Source of the DNA: NIES-981 sp040399265
Lineage (GTDB): Bacteria > Cyanobacteriota > Cyanobacteriia > PCC-6307 > Cyanobiaceae
Direction: 5' to 3'
DNA length: 64,000 bases
Assembly: GCA_040399265.1 (NCBI GenBank)
Contig: JBBASO010000005.1
Span: 1-64,000 of the forward strand
The translations under genes were made by a program, and so were the position numbers. Every line of letters starts with the position of its first letter. Position 1 is the stretch's first letter. Below the pieces are notes generated by a model. The model was not told the DNA's origin. It saw only the letters and a program-made list of their open reading frames with translations, and did not search any database. Positions 16,597 through 25,179 of this stretch are shown here, one piece after another.

Positions 16597-19500
16597 ATGC
16601 ACAGGCTGGCAGCCATTCCGGGAGCGGCAGATGAGGGCGGCGCTGCCTTCATCGAGCAGGAGCCGGCACCGGTGCTGCTGCTCACCAGCGCTGACACCGA
16701 CCTGCTCACCATCGAACCTCTGCTCCAGGCCGAACCGCAACTGCTGGGGGCCGAGCTGCGCGGTCTCAATCTGGCGGCACTGGGCCATCCGGCGGTGGTG
16801 GACCACTACCTGGCCCGCACGGTGGAGGCGGCCAGGCTGGTGGTGGTGAGGCTGCTGGGCGGGCGGGGGCACTGGAGCTATGGGCTGGAACGGCTGCGTC
16901 TGTGGGCTCAGGCGACGCCTGAACGCCTGCTGCTGGTGCTGGCGGGCACCGCCGAGGAGGAGCAGGGTCTGGCGGAGCTGAGCACGGGCGACCCTGCCCT
17001 TGCTGTGGCTCTGGCCCGCTGCCTGCGGGTGGGCGGCCCGGCCAACGGCAGGGCGGTGCTGCGTGTCCTCGGCGGCCTGCTGCGAGGGGAGGCCGTCGCC
17101 GCCCCGGCGGTGCAACCCCTGGCCGACCCCCTGCCCCACGACTGGCGCAACGAGCCAGGTGATCGCATCGGCGTGATCGCTTACCGAGCGCTTTGGCAGG
17201 CAGGCGACCTCGAGCTGATGGGGGCGCTGCTTCAGCAGCTGCGCCAGCGAGGCCTGTGCCCCCGCGCCTTGTGGGTGAGCGGTCTGCGCGATGGGGCGGT
17301 GCAGCGGGGGGTGGAGCAGCTGCTGGCCCGTGAACGGGTGCAGGCGGTGCTGTGTTGCACGTCGTTCGCCTCGGTGCAGTTCGAGCAGGCCGGCCTCGGG
17401 GCGCCCCTGTGGGAGGCCCTCGACGTGCCGGTGCTGCAGTTGCTGAGCAGCAGCCAGCCCCGCCAGCGCTGGCTTGCCAGCAGCATCGGCCTGGCCCCCA
17501 CCGATCTCACCCTCCAGGTGGCCCTGCCGGAGCTTGACGGGCGGATCACCACCCGCATCGTTGCCTTCAAGGAGTGTTCGGGGGCGGGCGAGTCGCTGGG
17601 GGCGGCCCTGCAGCGTTATCGCCCTGATCTGGAGCGCCTGGCCTGGGTGAGCAAGTTGGCTGGCAATTGGATCACCCTGCGCCGCACCCCCGCCAGCGAG
17701 AGGCGGATCGGGCTGGTGCTGGCCAACTACCCCACCCGCAACAGCCGGCTGGCGAACGGTGTGGGGCTGGACACCCCGGCCTCGGCGGCGGCGATGCTGC
17801 ACTGGTTGCGGGAGGGCGGCTACGGCATCAGTGACGAGCTGCCAGCCGATGGCCAGGCCCTGATCGAAGCCCTCCTGGCCGGCCGCAGCAACGACCCGGA
17901 GAGCGGACACCGTGCGGCCCTCGACCATCTGCCACTGGTGGTCTACCGCGACTGGTATGAGCAGCTGCCGGCTGAAGGTCGTCAGCGGCTTCAGGCGGTG
18001 TGGGGACCGCCGGAGAGGGATGCCGGCCTCGAGCGTCTGGCGACTGGCGGGCTCGGATTCGCGGTGCGTGGCCTGCGGTTCGGCCATGTGTGCCTGCTGA
18101 TCCAGCCGGAACGGGGCTACGACCGTGACCCCAGCCTCAGCTATCACTCGCCTGACCTGCCCCCCACCCACGCCTACCTGGCCCAGTACCTCTGGCTACG
18201 CCAGGTGTTTGCCGCCCAAGCGGTGGTGCATGTGGGCAAGCACGGCAACTTGGAGTGGCTGCCTGGCAAAGGGCTGGGGCTTTCGGATCAGTGCTGCCCA
18301 GAGTGGGCCCTGGGCCCACTGCCTCACCTTTATCCATTCATCGTCAACGACCCGGGCGAGGGGTCCCAGGCGAAGCGCCGCACTCAGGCCGTGATCCTCG
18401 ACCACCTCACGCCGCCCCTGGGTCGGGCTGGGCTGCACGGCGCGCTGCTGGAGCTGGAGGGCCTGCTGGATGAGTACTGGGAGGCCAGCCAGATGGGCAG
18501 CGGCGAGCGGGCGGCCCTGCTGCGCCGGCAGCTGGAGCAACGGCTCGTCCAGTTGGAGCTGCCCCTCGCTGCCGAGACCGATCTGGAGGACCGCCTTGAT
18601 GCGGCCGATGGCTACTTGTGCGAGCTGAAGGAGGCCCAGATCCGGCTGGGGCTGCACCGCTACGGCCAGCTGCCGGAGCCGGCCGACCTGGCGGAGCTGC
18701 TGCTGTGTCTGGCGCGTCCGCCCCAGGCGGGGCTGCCGGGGCTCACCCAGGCTCTGGCCCGGGACAGGCAGCTGGAGCTTGACCCCTGGGCCGACCCCGA
18801 GGAACAGCCACTGAGCACTGCCGATCGAGGCGCGCTCGCACCGGCCCGGTGCGTGGGGGATGGGGTGGAGTTGCTCGAACGGCAGGCCCTGGCCCTCTGC
18901 CAATGGGCCCTGGCGTTGGCTCAGGCACCGGATCCAGCCGACGTTCTCACGGCTGATTCGGACAGCACGCAGCATGCGTTGGCGATCGGTCTCCACACGG
19001 CGCCGGTGCTGGAGCATCTGCAGGCGGTGCTGCTGCCACGGCTGTTGGCCTGTGGCGAACAGGAGAGACTGGCCTTCCTGGCTGGGCTGGAGGGCCGACG
19101 CGTCGCCGCCGGTCCCGCCGGCGCCCCCACCCGTGGCCGGCCCGACCTGCTGCCCACCGGCCGAAACTTCTACTCCGTCGACCTGCGTGGCCTGCCGACG
19201 GAAATCGCCTGGGATCTGGGCCGCAGAAGTGCTGAACTGCTGCTGGAGCTGCACCTGCAGGAGGAGGGGGACCATCTCCGCAGCCTTGCTCTGTCGGTGT
19301 GGGGTACGAGCACGATGCGCAACGGTGGTGAGGACATCTCCCAGGCCCTGGCATTGCTCGGGGTGCGGCCGGTGTGGGACGGACCGACCCGGCGGCTGGT
19401 GGACCTGGAGGTGATTCCCCTGCCCCTGCTCGCCCGGCCGAGGGTGGATGTGACCCTGCGCATCTCCGGCCTCTTCCGTGATGCCTTTCCCCAGCTTGTG

Positions 19501-20346
19501 GACTGGGTGAACCGGGCCACGGCACTGGTGGCGGCCCTTGATGAATCGGAGCTCGACAACCCCCTGGCGGCGGCGGCGCGGCGGGAGGGAAGCGCGGCAC
19601 GGGTGTACGGCTCGGCGCCGGGGGCCTATGGGGCCGGCCTGCAGGGTCTGATCGACAGCGGCCAGTGGGAGTCGCGGGCCGACCTGGGCGAAGCCTTCCT
19701 GAACTGGAGCAGCTGGCGGTACGGTGCCGCCGGAGGCGATGCCCCAGGCTCAGCCGGCTGCATCGAGGGTGCGGCTGACCGCGAGGGGCTGGAGCGGCGC
19801 CTGCGCAGCGTGCAGGTGGTGCTACACAACCAGGACAACCGGGAGCACGACCTGCTCGATTCCGACGACTACTACCAGTTCCAGGGAGGACTGATCGCAG
19901 CCGCCGAAACCCTCCAGGGAGCATCACCAGCAGCCTGGTTCGCAGACCACTCCCGTGCCGCGCGGCCGCGCCTGCATCGGCTGGAGAAGGAGTTCGACAA
20001 GGTGCTGCGCTCGCGTTTGCTCAATCCCCGCTGGATCAGCGGGATGCAGCAGCACGGCTACAAGGGAGGGTTCGAGATGGCCGCCAGCCTCGACTACCTG
20101 TTTGCTTACGACGCCAGCACAGGTCGGGTGCCTGACTGGAGCTACGGCGCCCTGGCGGAGCACTGGCTGGAGGAGCCGGGGGTGCGGTCCTTCCTGGAGC
20201 GCAGCAACCCCTGGGCCCTTCGAGACATGGCGGAACGGCTGCTTGAAGCGCACCACCGAGGCCTGTGGAGCGGCGCCACAGAGCTGCAGCTGACAGCCCT
20301 TCGACAGCTGGTGCTGGAGGCGGAATCGCTGGTGGAACAGCGTTGA
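16597..20346 (+). CDS. cobN: Cobaltochelatase subunit CobN
   Basis: 1249 residues, the large subunit of the aerobic cobaltochelatase, and a homologue of the Mg-chelatase H subunit. Family marks include VLANYPTRNSRLANGVGLDTP, YHSPDLPPTHAYLAQYLWLR, VVHVGKHGNLEWLPGKGLGLS, PFIVNDPGEGSQAKRR, SVWGTSTMRNGGEDI and the late MQQHGYKGGFEMAASLDY. It would insert cobalt for B12 synthesis. The ATG at 16597 gives MHRLAAIPG; the open frame to 16393 is antisense to ilvE. Its placement opposite metH links B12 synthesis and use. No cobalamin riboswitch fits in the 68-base gap. Confidence 0.94.
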   Translation: MHRLAAIPGAADEGGAAFIEQEPAPVLLLTSADTDLLTIEPLLQAEPQLLGAELRGLNLAALGHPAVVDHYLARTVEAARLVVVRLLGGRGHWSYGLERLRLWAQATPERLLLVLAGTAEEEQGLAELSTGDPALAVALARCLRVGGPANGRAVLRVLGGLLRGEAVAAPAVQPLADPLPHDWRNEPGDRIGVIAYRALWQAGDLELMGALLQQLRQRGLCPRALWVSGLRDGAVQRGVEQLLARERVQAVLCCTSFASVQFEQAGLGAPLWEALDVPVLQLLSSSQPRQRWLASSIGLAPTDLTLQVALPELDGRITTRIVAFKECSGAGESLGAALQRYRPDLERLAWVSKLAGNWITLRRTPASERRIGLVLANYPTRNSRLANGVGLDTPASAAAMLHWLREGGYGISDELPADGQALIEALLAGRSNDPESGHRAALDHLPLVVYRDWYEQLPAEGRQRLQAVWGPPERDAGLERLATGGLGFAVRGLRFGHVCLLIQPERGYDRDPSLSYHSPDLPPTHAYLAQYLWLRQVFAAQAVVHVGKHGNLEWLPGKGLGLSDQCCPEWALGPLPHLYPFIVNDPGEGSQAKRRTQAVILDHLTPPLGRAGLHGALLELEGLLDEYWEASQMGSGERAALLRRQLEQRLVQLELPLAAETDLEDRLDAADGYLCELKEAQIRLGLHRYGQLPEPADLAELLLCLARPPQAGLPGLTQALARDRQLELDPWADPEEQPLSTADRGALAPARCVGDGVELLERQALALCQWALALAQAPDPADVLTADSDSTQHALAIGLHTAPVLEHLQAVLLPRLLACGEQERLAFLAGLEGRRVAAGPAGAPTRGRPDLLPTGRNFYSVDLRGLPTEIAWDLGRRSAELLLELHLQEEGDHLRSLALSVWGTSTMRNGGEDISQALALLGVRPVWDGPTRRLVDLEVIPLPLLARPRVDVTLRISGLFRDAFPQLVDWVNRATALVAALDESELDNPLAAAARREGSAARVYGSAPGAYGAGLQGLIDSGQWESRADLGEAFLNWSSWRYGAAGGDAPGSAGCIEGAADREGLERRLRSVQVVLHNQDNREHDLLDSDDYYQFQGGLIAAAETLQGASPAAWFADHSRAARPRLHRLEKEFDKVLRSRLLNPRWISGMQQHGYKGGFEMAASLDYLFAYDASTGRVPDWSYGALAEHWLEEPGVRSFLERSNPWALRDMAERLLEAHHRGLWSGATELQLTALRQLVLEAESLVEQR

Positions 20347-20382
20347 AGCGCCTTGCTGGAGCCGAAGGAACCGGACCGGAAC

Positions 20383-20922
20383 TCAGGCGTTCAGATCCTT
20401 CACCATCTGCTTGAACGGATCGATGGCCCCAGGTTTGGCTGCATTCAGTCCGCTGCTGGTGGATGAAGCGCCTGCAGCCTTGGCAGCTTCCTCCTTCTCC
20501 TTGGAGGCACTGGCAGCGACGATGGGTACATTCACACCCAGAGCTGAGCCTTTCTTGCGCTGATCAAGCTCCGCCTGGGACATCTGCTGGGCAAAGGTCT
20601 TCTTCACCGGCTTGGGGATCCCGTCGGTGAGGTTCATCGAGACGTCCGCCACTTCAGTGCCAGGCAAGCCCTGGGTCGCCTTCTCAAGTCGAGCTTCCAT
20701 CGAGGCCACCTCGGCGACCATCTCTTTGTCGCCAGGACTGTCGGCGGTGCCGGGGAAGGTACGGCGGATCGTGTTGGACCGCCGCATGAAGTTCACGTCG
20801 CCCAGGCTGCTGGCCTCATCCGCCTCGAGAAATTTCGTCTCAGCAGGCTTTCTTGCCTGCGGGCCAGCGGTCGGCTTGCTGGCGTCGGATCCTGAAGAGA
20901 ACAGGCGATCGAACAGACCCAT
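20383..20922 (-). CDS. Conserved hypothetical protein (MGLFDRLF...)
   Basis: 179 residues starting MGLFDRLFSSGSDASKP. It is mostly disordered in composition (Ser, Ala, Lys, Pro), with a short central helix AEVASMEARLEKATQGL and a closing DPFKQMVKDLNA. The MGLFD start with a short amphipathic helix is common in small cyanobacterial proteins that touch membranes or complexes; that role is inference. The frame upstream of 20922 overlaps nothing real and looks non-coding. Confidence 0.7.
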   Translation of the reverse strand: MGLFDRLFSSGSDASKPTAGPQARKPAETKFLEADEASSLGDVNFMRRSNTIRRTFPGTADSPGDKEMVAEVASMEARLEKATQGLPGTEVADVSMNLTDGIPKPVKKTFAQQMSQAELDQRKKGSALGVNVPIVAASASKEKEEAAKAAGASSTSSGLNAAKPGAIDPFKQMVKDLNA

Positions 20923-20951
20923 CAGCTCACAGGGAAAAGCGTCAGTGAACC

Positions 20952-21617
20952 CTAGCGGCCGTGGAGCTCCAGACCATGGGTATCCGTACCACAACTCTGC
21001 AAAAGGCCGCGGCTGTGGAGATCGCGGGCGATCGCCTCGCACACCAACGGTGTGGGCTGCCAGCGCGGCTGCATCTCATAGTCGTACCAGGTTTCGGCAC
21101 CATCGAAGCCGAGCTCGGCTGCCGCGGCGATCAGAGTTGCGAAGGGCAGGCGATAGCGGGCGGGATGGGCCAGCAGGGCCAGGCCATCGGCCGCGCGGAC
21201 GGCCTTCAGCACCGCATCAGCCCGAAGGCCATCTCCCACCACACTGCTGCCCTGCAGGTACGGCTCGAGGCTGGAGTGGTCTGCAGCAAAGCCGAGTGCA
21301 AGCACGTGCACCAGGCAGCCCTCCAGCAGGCAGCTGATCTCAACCCCTCGCCAGAGGGTGGGCACCACCTGGCCTTGTCGCCGTGCGACATCCAGGGCAG
21401 CGGTCACCCGATCGCTGCCGGCGATGCTGTGGTGGTCGGTCACCGCCAGGTGTTCCAGGCCGATGGCGATGGCCTTGTGGGCCAGTTGCTCGGGCTGAAG
21501 ACTGCCGTCGCTGAGGGTGGTGTGGCAGTGGAAGTTGAGCCGGGTGGGGCAGCAGGCCGGCGTGACCGAGGCCAGAACGGCGGCGAGGGGGTGATCGTGG
21601 CGGTGTCTTCGGCCCAT
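20952..21617 (-). CDS. PHP domain phosphoesterase
   Basis: About 221 residues. The metal site LNFHCHTTLSDGSLQPEQL opens the domain, then LAVTDHHSIAGSDR, GVEISC, LALLAHPARYRLPF and the closing SCGTDTHG. This is the YciV/TrpH-type PHP fold, which hydrolyses phosphoesters such as small nucleotides (3'-phosphoadenosine or 5'-RNA ends). Substrate unknown here. The start at 21617 (MGRRHRHDH) is favoured, but GTG or ATG further out at 21689 is possible. It follows hemJ on the same strand by 16 bases. Confidence 0.87.
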   Translation of the reverse strand: MGRRHRHDHPLAAVLASVTPACCPTRLNFHCHTTLSDGSLQPEQLAHKAIAIGLEHLAVTDHHSIAGSDRVTAALDVARRQGQVVPTLWRGVEISCLLEGCLVHVLALGFAADHSSLEPYLQGSSVVGDGLRADAVLKAVRAADGLALLAHPARYRLPFATLIAAAAELGFDGAETWYDYEMQPRWQPTPLVCEAIARDLHSRGLLQSCGTDTHGLELHGR

Positions 21618-21633
21618 GGCAGGTGGCTGGCGA

Positions 21634-22224
21634 TCAGCCGGCGGCGGCTGCAGCATCGCTCTCTGCCCGTAGCCGACGCCAGCGGGCATAAAACTGAATG
21701 GACGCAGCCATGAACACCACCAGGGCCACGATCAACCAGGTGGCGGCGCCGGTGGGGAACTGGTTCTTGAACACCACCAACATCACCACAATCACGAGCA
21801 GCAGGGTTGGCAACTCGTTGAGGGCGCGCAGCTGGCGGCCGCTCCACTGGCAGGCCCCCTGGCGCAGGCGCCCCATCAGCCGGTAACAGAAGGCGTGATA
21901 GGCGAGCAAAGCCAGCACGAATGCCAGTTTGGCGTGCATCCAGCCCTGCTGCAGCCAGGCGGGATTCACGCTCAGCAGCCCGACGGCGCACACCACCGCC
22001 ACCACCATGCCGGGTGTGGTGATGATGTTGGCCAGGCGCCGCTCCATCAGGGCGTACTGGTCTTCGAAGGCCTGGCGCAGAGGCGGCTCCAGCTCAGCAG
22101 CCTCGCGGTGGTAAATGAACAGGCGCACCAGGTAGAAGAGCCCGGCGAACCACACCACCACCCCGACGATGTGCAGGGTCTTGAACCAGAGATAGGCCTC
22201 TGGCGGCCAGGTGAGAGCAATCAC
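21634..22224 (-). CDS. hemJ: Protoporphyrinogen IX oxidase HemJ
   Basis: 196 residues with four to five membrane segments. WFKTLHIVGVVVWFAGLFYL carries the conserved His near the N terminus, RLANIITTPGMVVAV follows, and QGWMHAKLAFVLALLAYH has the second conserved His and Lys; RALNELPTLLLVIVVMLVV is typical. HemJ is the cyanobacterial enzyme for protoporphyrinogen to protoporphyrin IX, feeding haem and chlorophyll. It starts 27 bases after the stop of the lipase-like gene. Confidence 0.92.
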   Translation of the reverse strand: MIALTWPPEAYLWFKTLHIVGVVVWFAGLFYLVRLFIYHREAAELEPPLRQAFEDQYALMERRLANIITTPGMVVAVVCAVGLLSVNPAWLQQGWMHAKLAFVLALLAYHAFCYRLMGRLRQGACQWSGRQLRALNELPTLLLVIVVMLVVFKNQFPTGAATWLIVALVVFMAASIQFYARWRRLRAESDAAAAAG

Positions 22225-22251
22225 GCTCGGATCGGGGTCGACTGCTGCAGG

Positions 22252-23007
22252 CTAGGGATGGAGCGGCTCGCGAGCGGCGGCTAGGGGCGTCAGCCCCCCA
22301 GTGAGACCATTGGCCCCCACCAGCCACGGCACCCACCGAGGCAGCACCTCGACGCTGCCGTACCAGCGCTCGGCGAACCAGCCGCCGTGGCCCACGCCCT
22401 CCAGCACCAGGGGCTCGGCGCCGGCCAGCAGGGCGGAGCTGAGGGGCACCAGGCCGTCGCCGCGGCTGCTGGGGTCGTTGTTGATGGCGCTGTAAGAGCG
22501 GGCCGTGAGCCGGCGGGCGCGGGGGCGTAGCTGCTGCGGCTCGATGGCGCCGGCCACCGCCAGGTAGGGCAGCTCCTCCTTGAAACAGGCGCCGGGATAG
22601 AGCTGGTCCACCAGCTGGCGCAACGCCGTGCCGCGGATCGCCTGGTGGGGGCTGCCCAAGGTGACCAGGCTCTGCACCAGGCTGCGCTGGCCGTACACCC
22701 GGCCGGCGAAAGCCCCATCGCCCAGAAGCAGGCGCAGCATCACGCCGCCGGAGCTGTGCCCCACAAGATTCACCATGCCCGTGGGCGAGGCCGCCGCTAG
22801 CGGCAGCAGCAAGGCCTGAGCGCGATCGAGCAGGCGGGTCCAGCCCAGGCTCCAGCTCGTGAGCAGCCAGTCGCCGCGGCTGGCCGGCACCACCGCAACC
22901 GGCTGGCCCGTTGCGGCTTCAATCGCCGCCGCCATCGGCGCGTAGGCCTCGGGCGTGATCAGAAAGCCCCCCAGGATCAGGGTGGGCGCAGGCTGCAGGG
23001 CGCTCAT
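22252..23007 (-). CDS. Alpha/beta hydrolase, lipase-like
   Basis: 251 residues. The N-terminal TLILGGFLITPEAYAPMAAA lacks a signal peptide. The nucleophile elbow is NLVGHSSGGVML (Ser in GHSSG), then LVTLGSPHQAIRGTA, the acidic region SSRGDGLVPLSSALL and the catalytic His in VGHGGWF. This order is typical of triacylglycerol-lipase-like esterases in cyanobacteria. Substrate unknown. Its ATG overlaps the rhomboid stop by four bases (ATGA), so the pair is likely coupled. Confidence 0.85.
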   Translation of the reverse strand: MSALQPAPTLILGGFLITPEAYAPMAAAIEAATGQPVAVVPASRGDWLLTSWSLGWTRLLDRAQALLLPLAAASPTGMVNLVGHSSGGVMLRLLLGDGAFAGRVYGQRSLVQSLVTLGSPHQAIRGTALRQLVDQLYPGACFKEELPYLAVAGAIEPQQLRPRARRLTARSYSAINNDPSSRGDGLVPLSSALLAGAEPLVLEGVGHGGWFAERWYGSVEVLPRWVPWLVGANGLTGGLTPLAAAREPLHP

Positions 23008-23597
23008 TCGCGGAACATCGCCAGGGCCGCCAGCACGCCGCCGCCGAAGCCACTGAGGTGGCCGATCCAGCTCACCCCCGCCGGTGAAAACAGGGGGATC
23101 AGGCTGGGCAGCACGCCGCCGTACGCCACCAACGTGACCAGCGAGAGCAGGATCGAGAGAGGACGCCTCTCCAACCAGCCGATCACCAGCAGGTATCCCA
23201 GCAGTCCGTACACCACCCCGGAGAGGCCGTGGCTGCCCACCGGCCATAACAGCCATACCGGAATCGCTGTCGCATACACCCCGATCCACACGGCCAGGTA
23301 GTCGCGCCGGCCACGCAGCAGCACCAGCCACGACAACGGTAGGAACACCAGGCTGTTGCCGATCAGGTGGTTGAAACCGCTGTGGCTGAAGGGCGCCGTG
23401 AGCACACCAAGAATCGAGCCCCCCGGCAGCATCGGCAGATTCCAGCGCCCGCCGAACACCAGCTGGTCCACCAGCTCCTGGCCCCAGGCCACGGCCAGCA
23501 GCGCCAGCGGAATCACCAGGTTGGCCCCCAGGCGTGCCAGGGCCTGGTCGAGCCGGTTTGCCAGGGACTGGGACCCATCAGTCATCTCGTCAGCCAT
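23004..23597 (-). CDS. Rhomboid family intramembrane protease
   Basis: About 197 residues with six predicted membrane helices. The catalytic Ser sits in GSHGLSGVVYGLLGY, the partner His in SWIGHLSGFGGGVLAA, and the helix 2 motif is HSGFNHLIGNSLVFL. Rhomboids cut membrane protein helices within the bilayer. The start is ATG 23597 (MADEMTD) or ATG 23585 (MTDGSQ); both overlap or touch the upstream oxygenase stop. It is followed with a four-base overlap by the lipase-like gene. Confidence 0.85.
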   Translation of the reverse strand: MADEMTDGSQSLANRLDQALARLGANLVIPLALLAVAWGQELVDQLVFGGRWNLPMLPGGSILGVLTAPFSHSGFNHLIGNSLVFLPLSWLVLLRGRRDYLAVWIGVYATAIPVWLLWPVGSHGLSGVVYGLLGYLLVIGWLERRPLSILLSLVTLVAYGGVLPSLIPLFSPAGVSWIGHLSGFGGGVLAALAMFRE

Positions 23598-24546
23598 GCA
23601 GCAGGTTGATGCGATACAGCACATCTTCGAGCGCATCGGCCGCCTGCAGGGCGGCGAAGCGCTGGGGATTTTCGCCATTGATGCAGCTGGCCAGGGGGGT
23701 GAGCACGGTGCTCGGGGTGGGGTGGCAGAACTGCACCACGCTCAGCCGGGCGCCGCTGCTCCCCTCGGGAGCCACCACCCGGTGCCAGCCGGTGGGGATG
23801 CGGCCGTTGCTGAGCCGCTCCAGCATCAGGCCGCTGTTGATGATCACCTGCCCCTCCGGCGCCAGCGCGTCCTCCCACCGGTCCTCCACCAACACCTGCA
23901 GACCGGGTGCCGTGGCTCGCGGCAGGGCAGTGATCAGATTGATGTCGCCATGGGCCGCCGCCCACAGGTGCCCGCCGCCGGGGGCGGTGGCCATCGGCGG
24001 GTAGTGGATCGCCCGGCTGAGCGTGGGGGCGTCGCGCACAACCGCGTCGAAGAAATCCTCATGCAGCCCCAGGCCCGTGGCGATCACCCGCAGGAAGCGG
24101 CGCTGCAGGTCGGCCAGGCTGGCGTGAAAGCATTCGAGCACTGCGGTGATCCCCGGCACTGCCGCCTCCGGCAGCAGCTGCTCGGGATAGAGCAGCGGAA
24201 AGCGGCGGCGCAGCGGGTGGTGGGCTGCCAGGGGGGCAGCCCAGTTGAGCATCTCCTTCCAGTCCGCCAGGCTTTCACCGGCCGCCGTTTCCACCAAGGT
24301 GCTGGTGTAACCGGTCTGGCCATGGGCATCAGGCCGAGTGAACGCCCGCTTGCTGGCCTCGTCGAGGGCGAAGAACGTCGCCAACAGCCCGTAGGCCTCA
24401 TCCAGCAGGGCAACAGAGAAGTCACAGCGGGTGATCACGAAGCCGGTGCCCAGGCTGCGCATCACCCCATCCACCACCGCCGCCCGTTGGCTGGGCATGC
24501 CCTGCTCGAAGGCCAGCAGGTCGACATCGAGGATGGCCAGTGCCAA
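23590..24546 (-). CDS. 2-oxoglutarate/Fe(II) oxygenase, isopenicillin N synthase-like
   Basis: 318 residues of the IPNS-like double-stranded beta-helix superfamily. The Fe ligands are His and Asp in WAAAHGDINLIT and the distal His in IPTGWHRVVAP; the Arg-x-Ser that binds 2-oxoglutarate is in GARLSVVQF. The N-terminal TGFVITRCDF and the middle LTALPRATAPGLQVLV also fit. Substrate unknown; there is no peptide synthetase nearby, so antibiotic synthesis is not suggested. Overlaps the rhomboid start. Confidence 0.88.
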   Translation of the reverse strand: MALAILDVDLLAFEQGMPSQRAAVVDGVMRSLGTGFVITRCDFSVALLDEAYGLLATFFALDEASKRAFTRPDAHGQTGYTSTLVETAAGESLADWKEMLNWAAPLAAHHPLRRRFPLLYPEQLLPEAAVPGITAVLECFHASLADLQRRFLRVIATGLGLHEDFFDAVVRDAPTLSRAIHYPPMATAPGGGHLWAAAHGDINLITALPRATAPGLQVLVEDRWEDALAPEGQVIINSGLMLERLSNGRIPTGWHRVVAPEGSSGARLSVVQFCHPTPSTVLTPLASCINGENPQRFAALQAADALEDVLYRINLLHG

Positions 24547-24603
24547 CCGCCTTTCGCGATTGATGCAGTATCTACCGCAAGGCGGGGGCGGCCGCGACCG
24601 CCT

Positions 24604-25110
24604 TCACGCCACCGGCGCGTGCAGGACCTCCATCAAGGCCAGCAGCGGCTCGCTGTCGGCTTCAGGCAGCTCGAGCGTGGCAGCCAGGGTGCTGAGGATG
24701 TTCTGCTCGTCGGCTTGAAGGGGCCCATCGGAGCGCATGATCTCGGCGGCGGTGGCAAAGGCCGTGCGCCGCAGCTCAGGGGTGAGCCCCGCGGCCGCCC
24801 GCAGCATCAGCTGCTGGGCACCCTGGCTTCGCAGCTTCCCGAGCAGCCCGTCGATCATCAGGGCCACGTCCTGATCGGCCTGATCCACAAAGGGATGGCG
24901 GTAGTCGATGGCGTGGCGCAGGGCCCGGGTGCCAGCGGGGCTGAGCACCCCATCCCACGACACTGCGGCCAGGGCGATGGCCAGAAAGGCCTCGGGAGCG
25001 GCCATGGCGGCATCTGCACTGGCGCTGGTGGTGCCGCTGTCGGCCATGACCAGCTTCTCAATGGCTCCGGTGGACATCGTGACGAACACGGTTGGTAGTA
25101 GTTCAAACAA
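24604..25110 (-). CDS. TerB-like tellurite resistance family protein
   Basis: 168 residues, all helical. APEAFLAIALAAVSWDGVLSP, ALRHAIDYRHPF, LRRTAFATAAEIMRSDGPL and ADEQNILSTLAATLEL fit the TerB helical repeat with paired Asp/Glu residues. TerB proteins are linked to stress and metal-ion binding, but cyanobacterial single-copy forms have no known role. The start may be internal (MSTGAIEKL or MADSGTTSA), which removes a hydrophobic N terminus that looks spurious. No other ter genes are nearby. Confidence 0.8.
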   Translation of the reverse strand: MFELLPTVFVTMSTGAIEKLVMADSGTTSASADAAMAAPEAFLAIALAAVSWDGVLSPAGTRALRHAIDYRHPFVDQADQDVALMIDGLLGKLRSQGAQQLMLRAAAGLTPELRRTAFATAAEIMRSDGPLQADEQNILSTLAATLELPEADSEPLLALMEVLHAPVA

Positions 25111-25179
25111 CCGCTGGGGTGTGATTCCGTGCCCTTGGCCACCGAATTGGTCGATTGAGTGCTTGTGCTCAGTTGGTGA

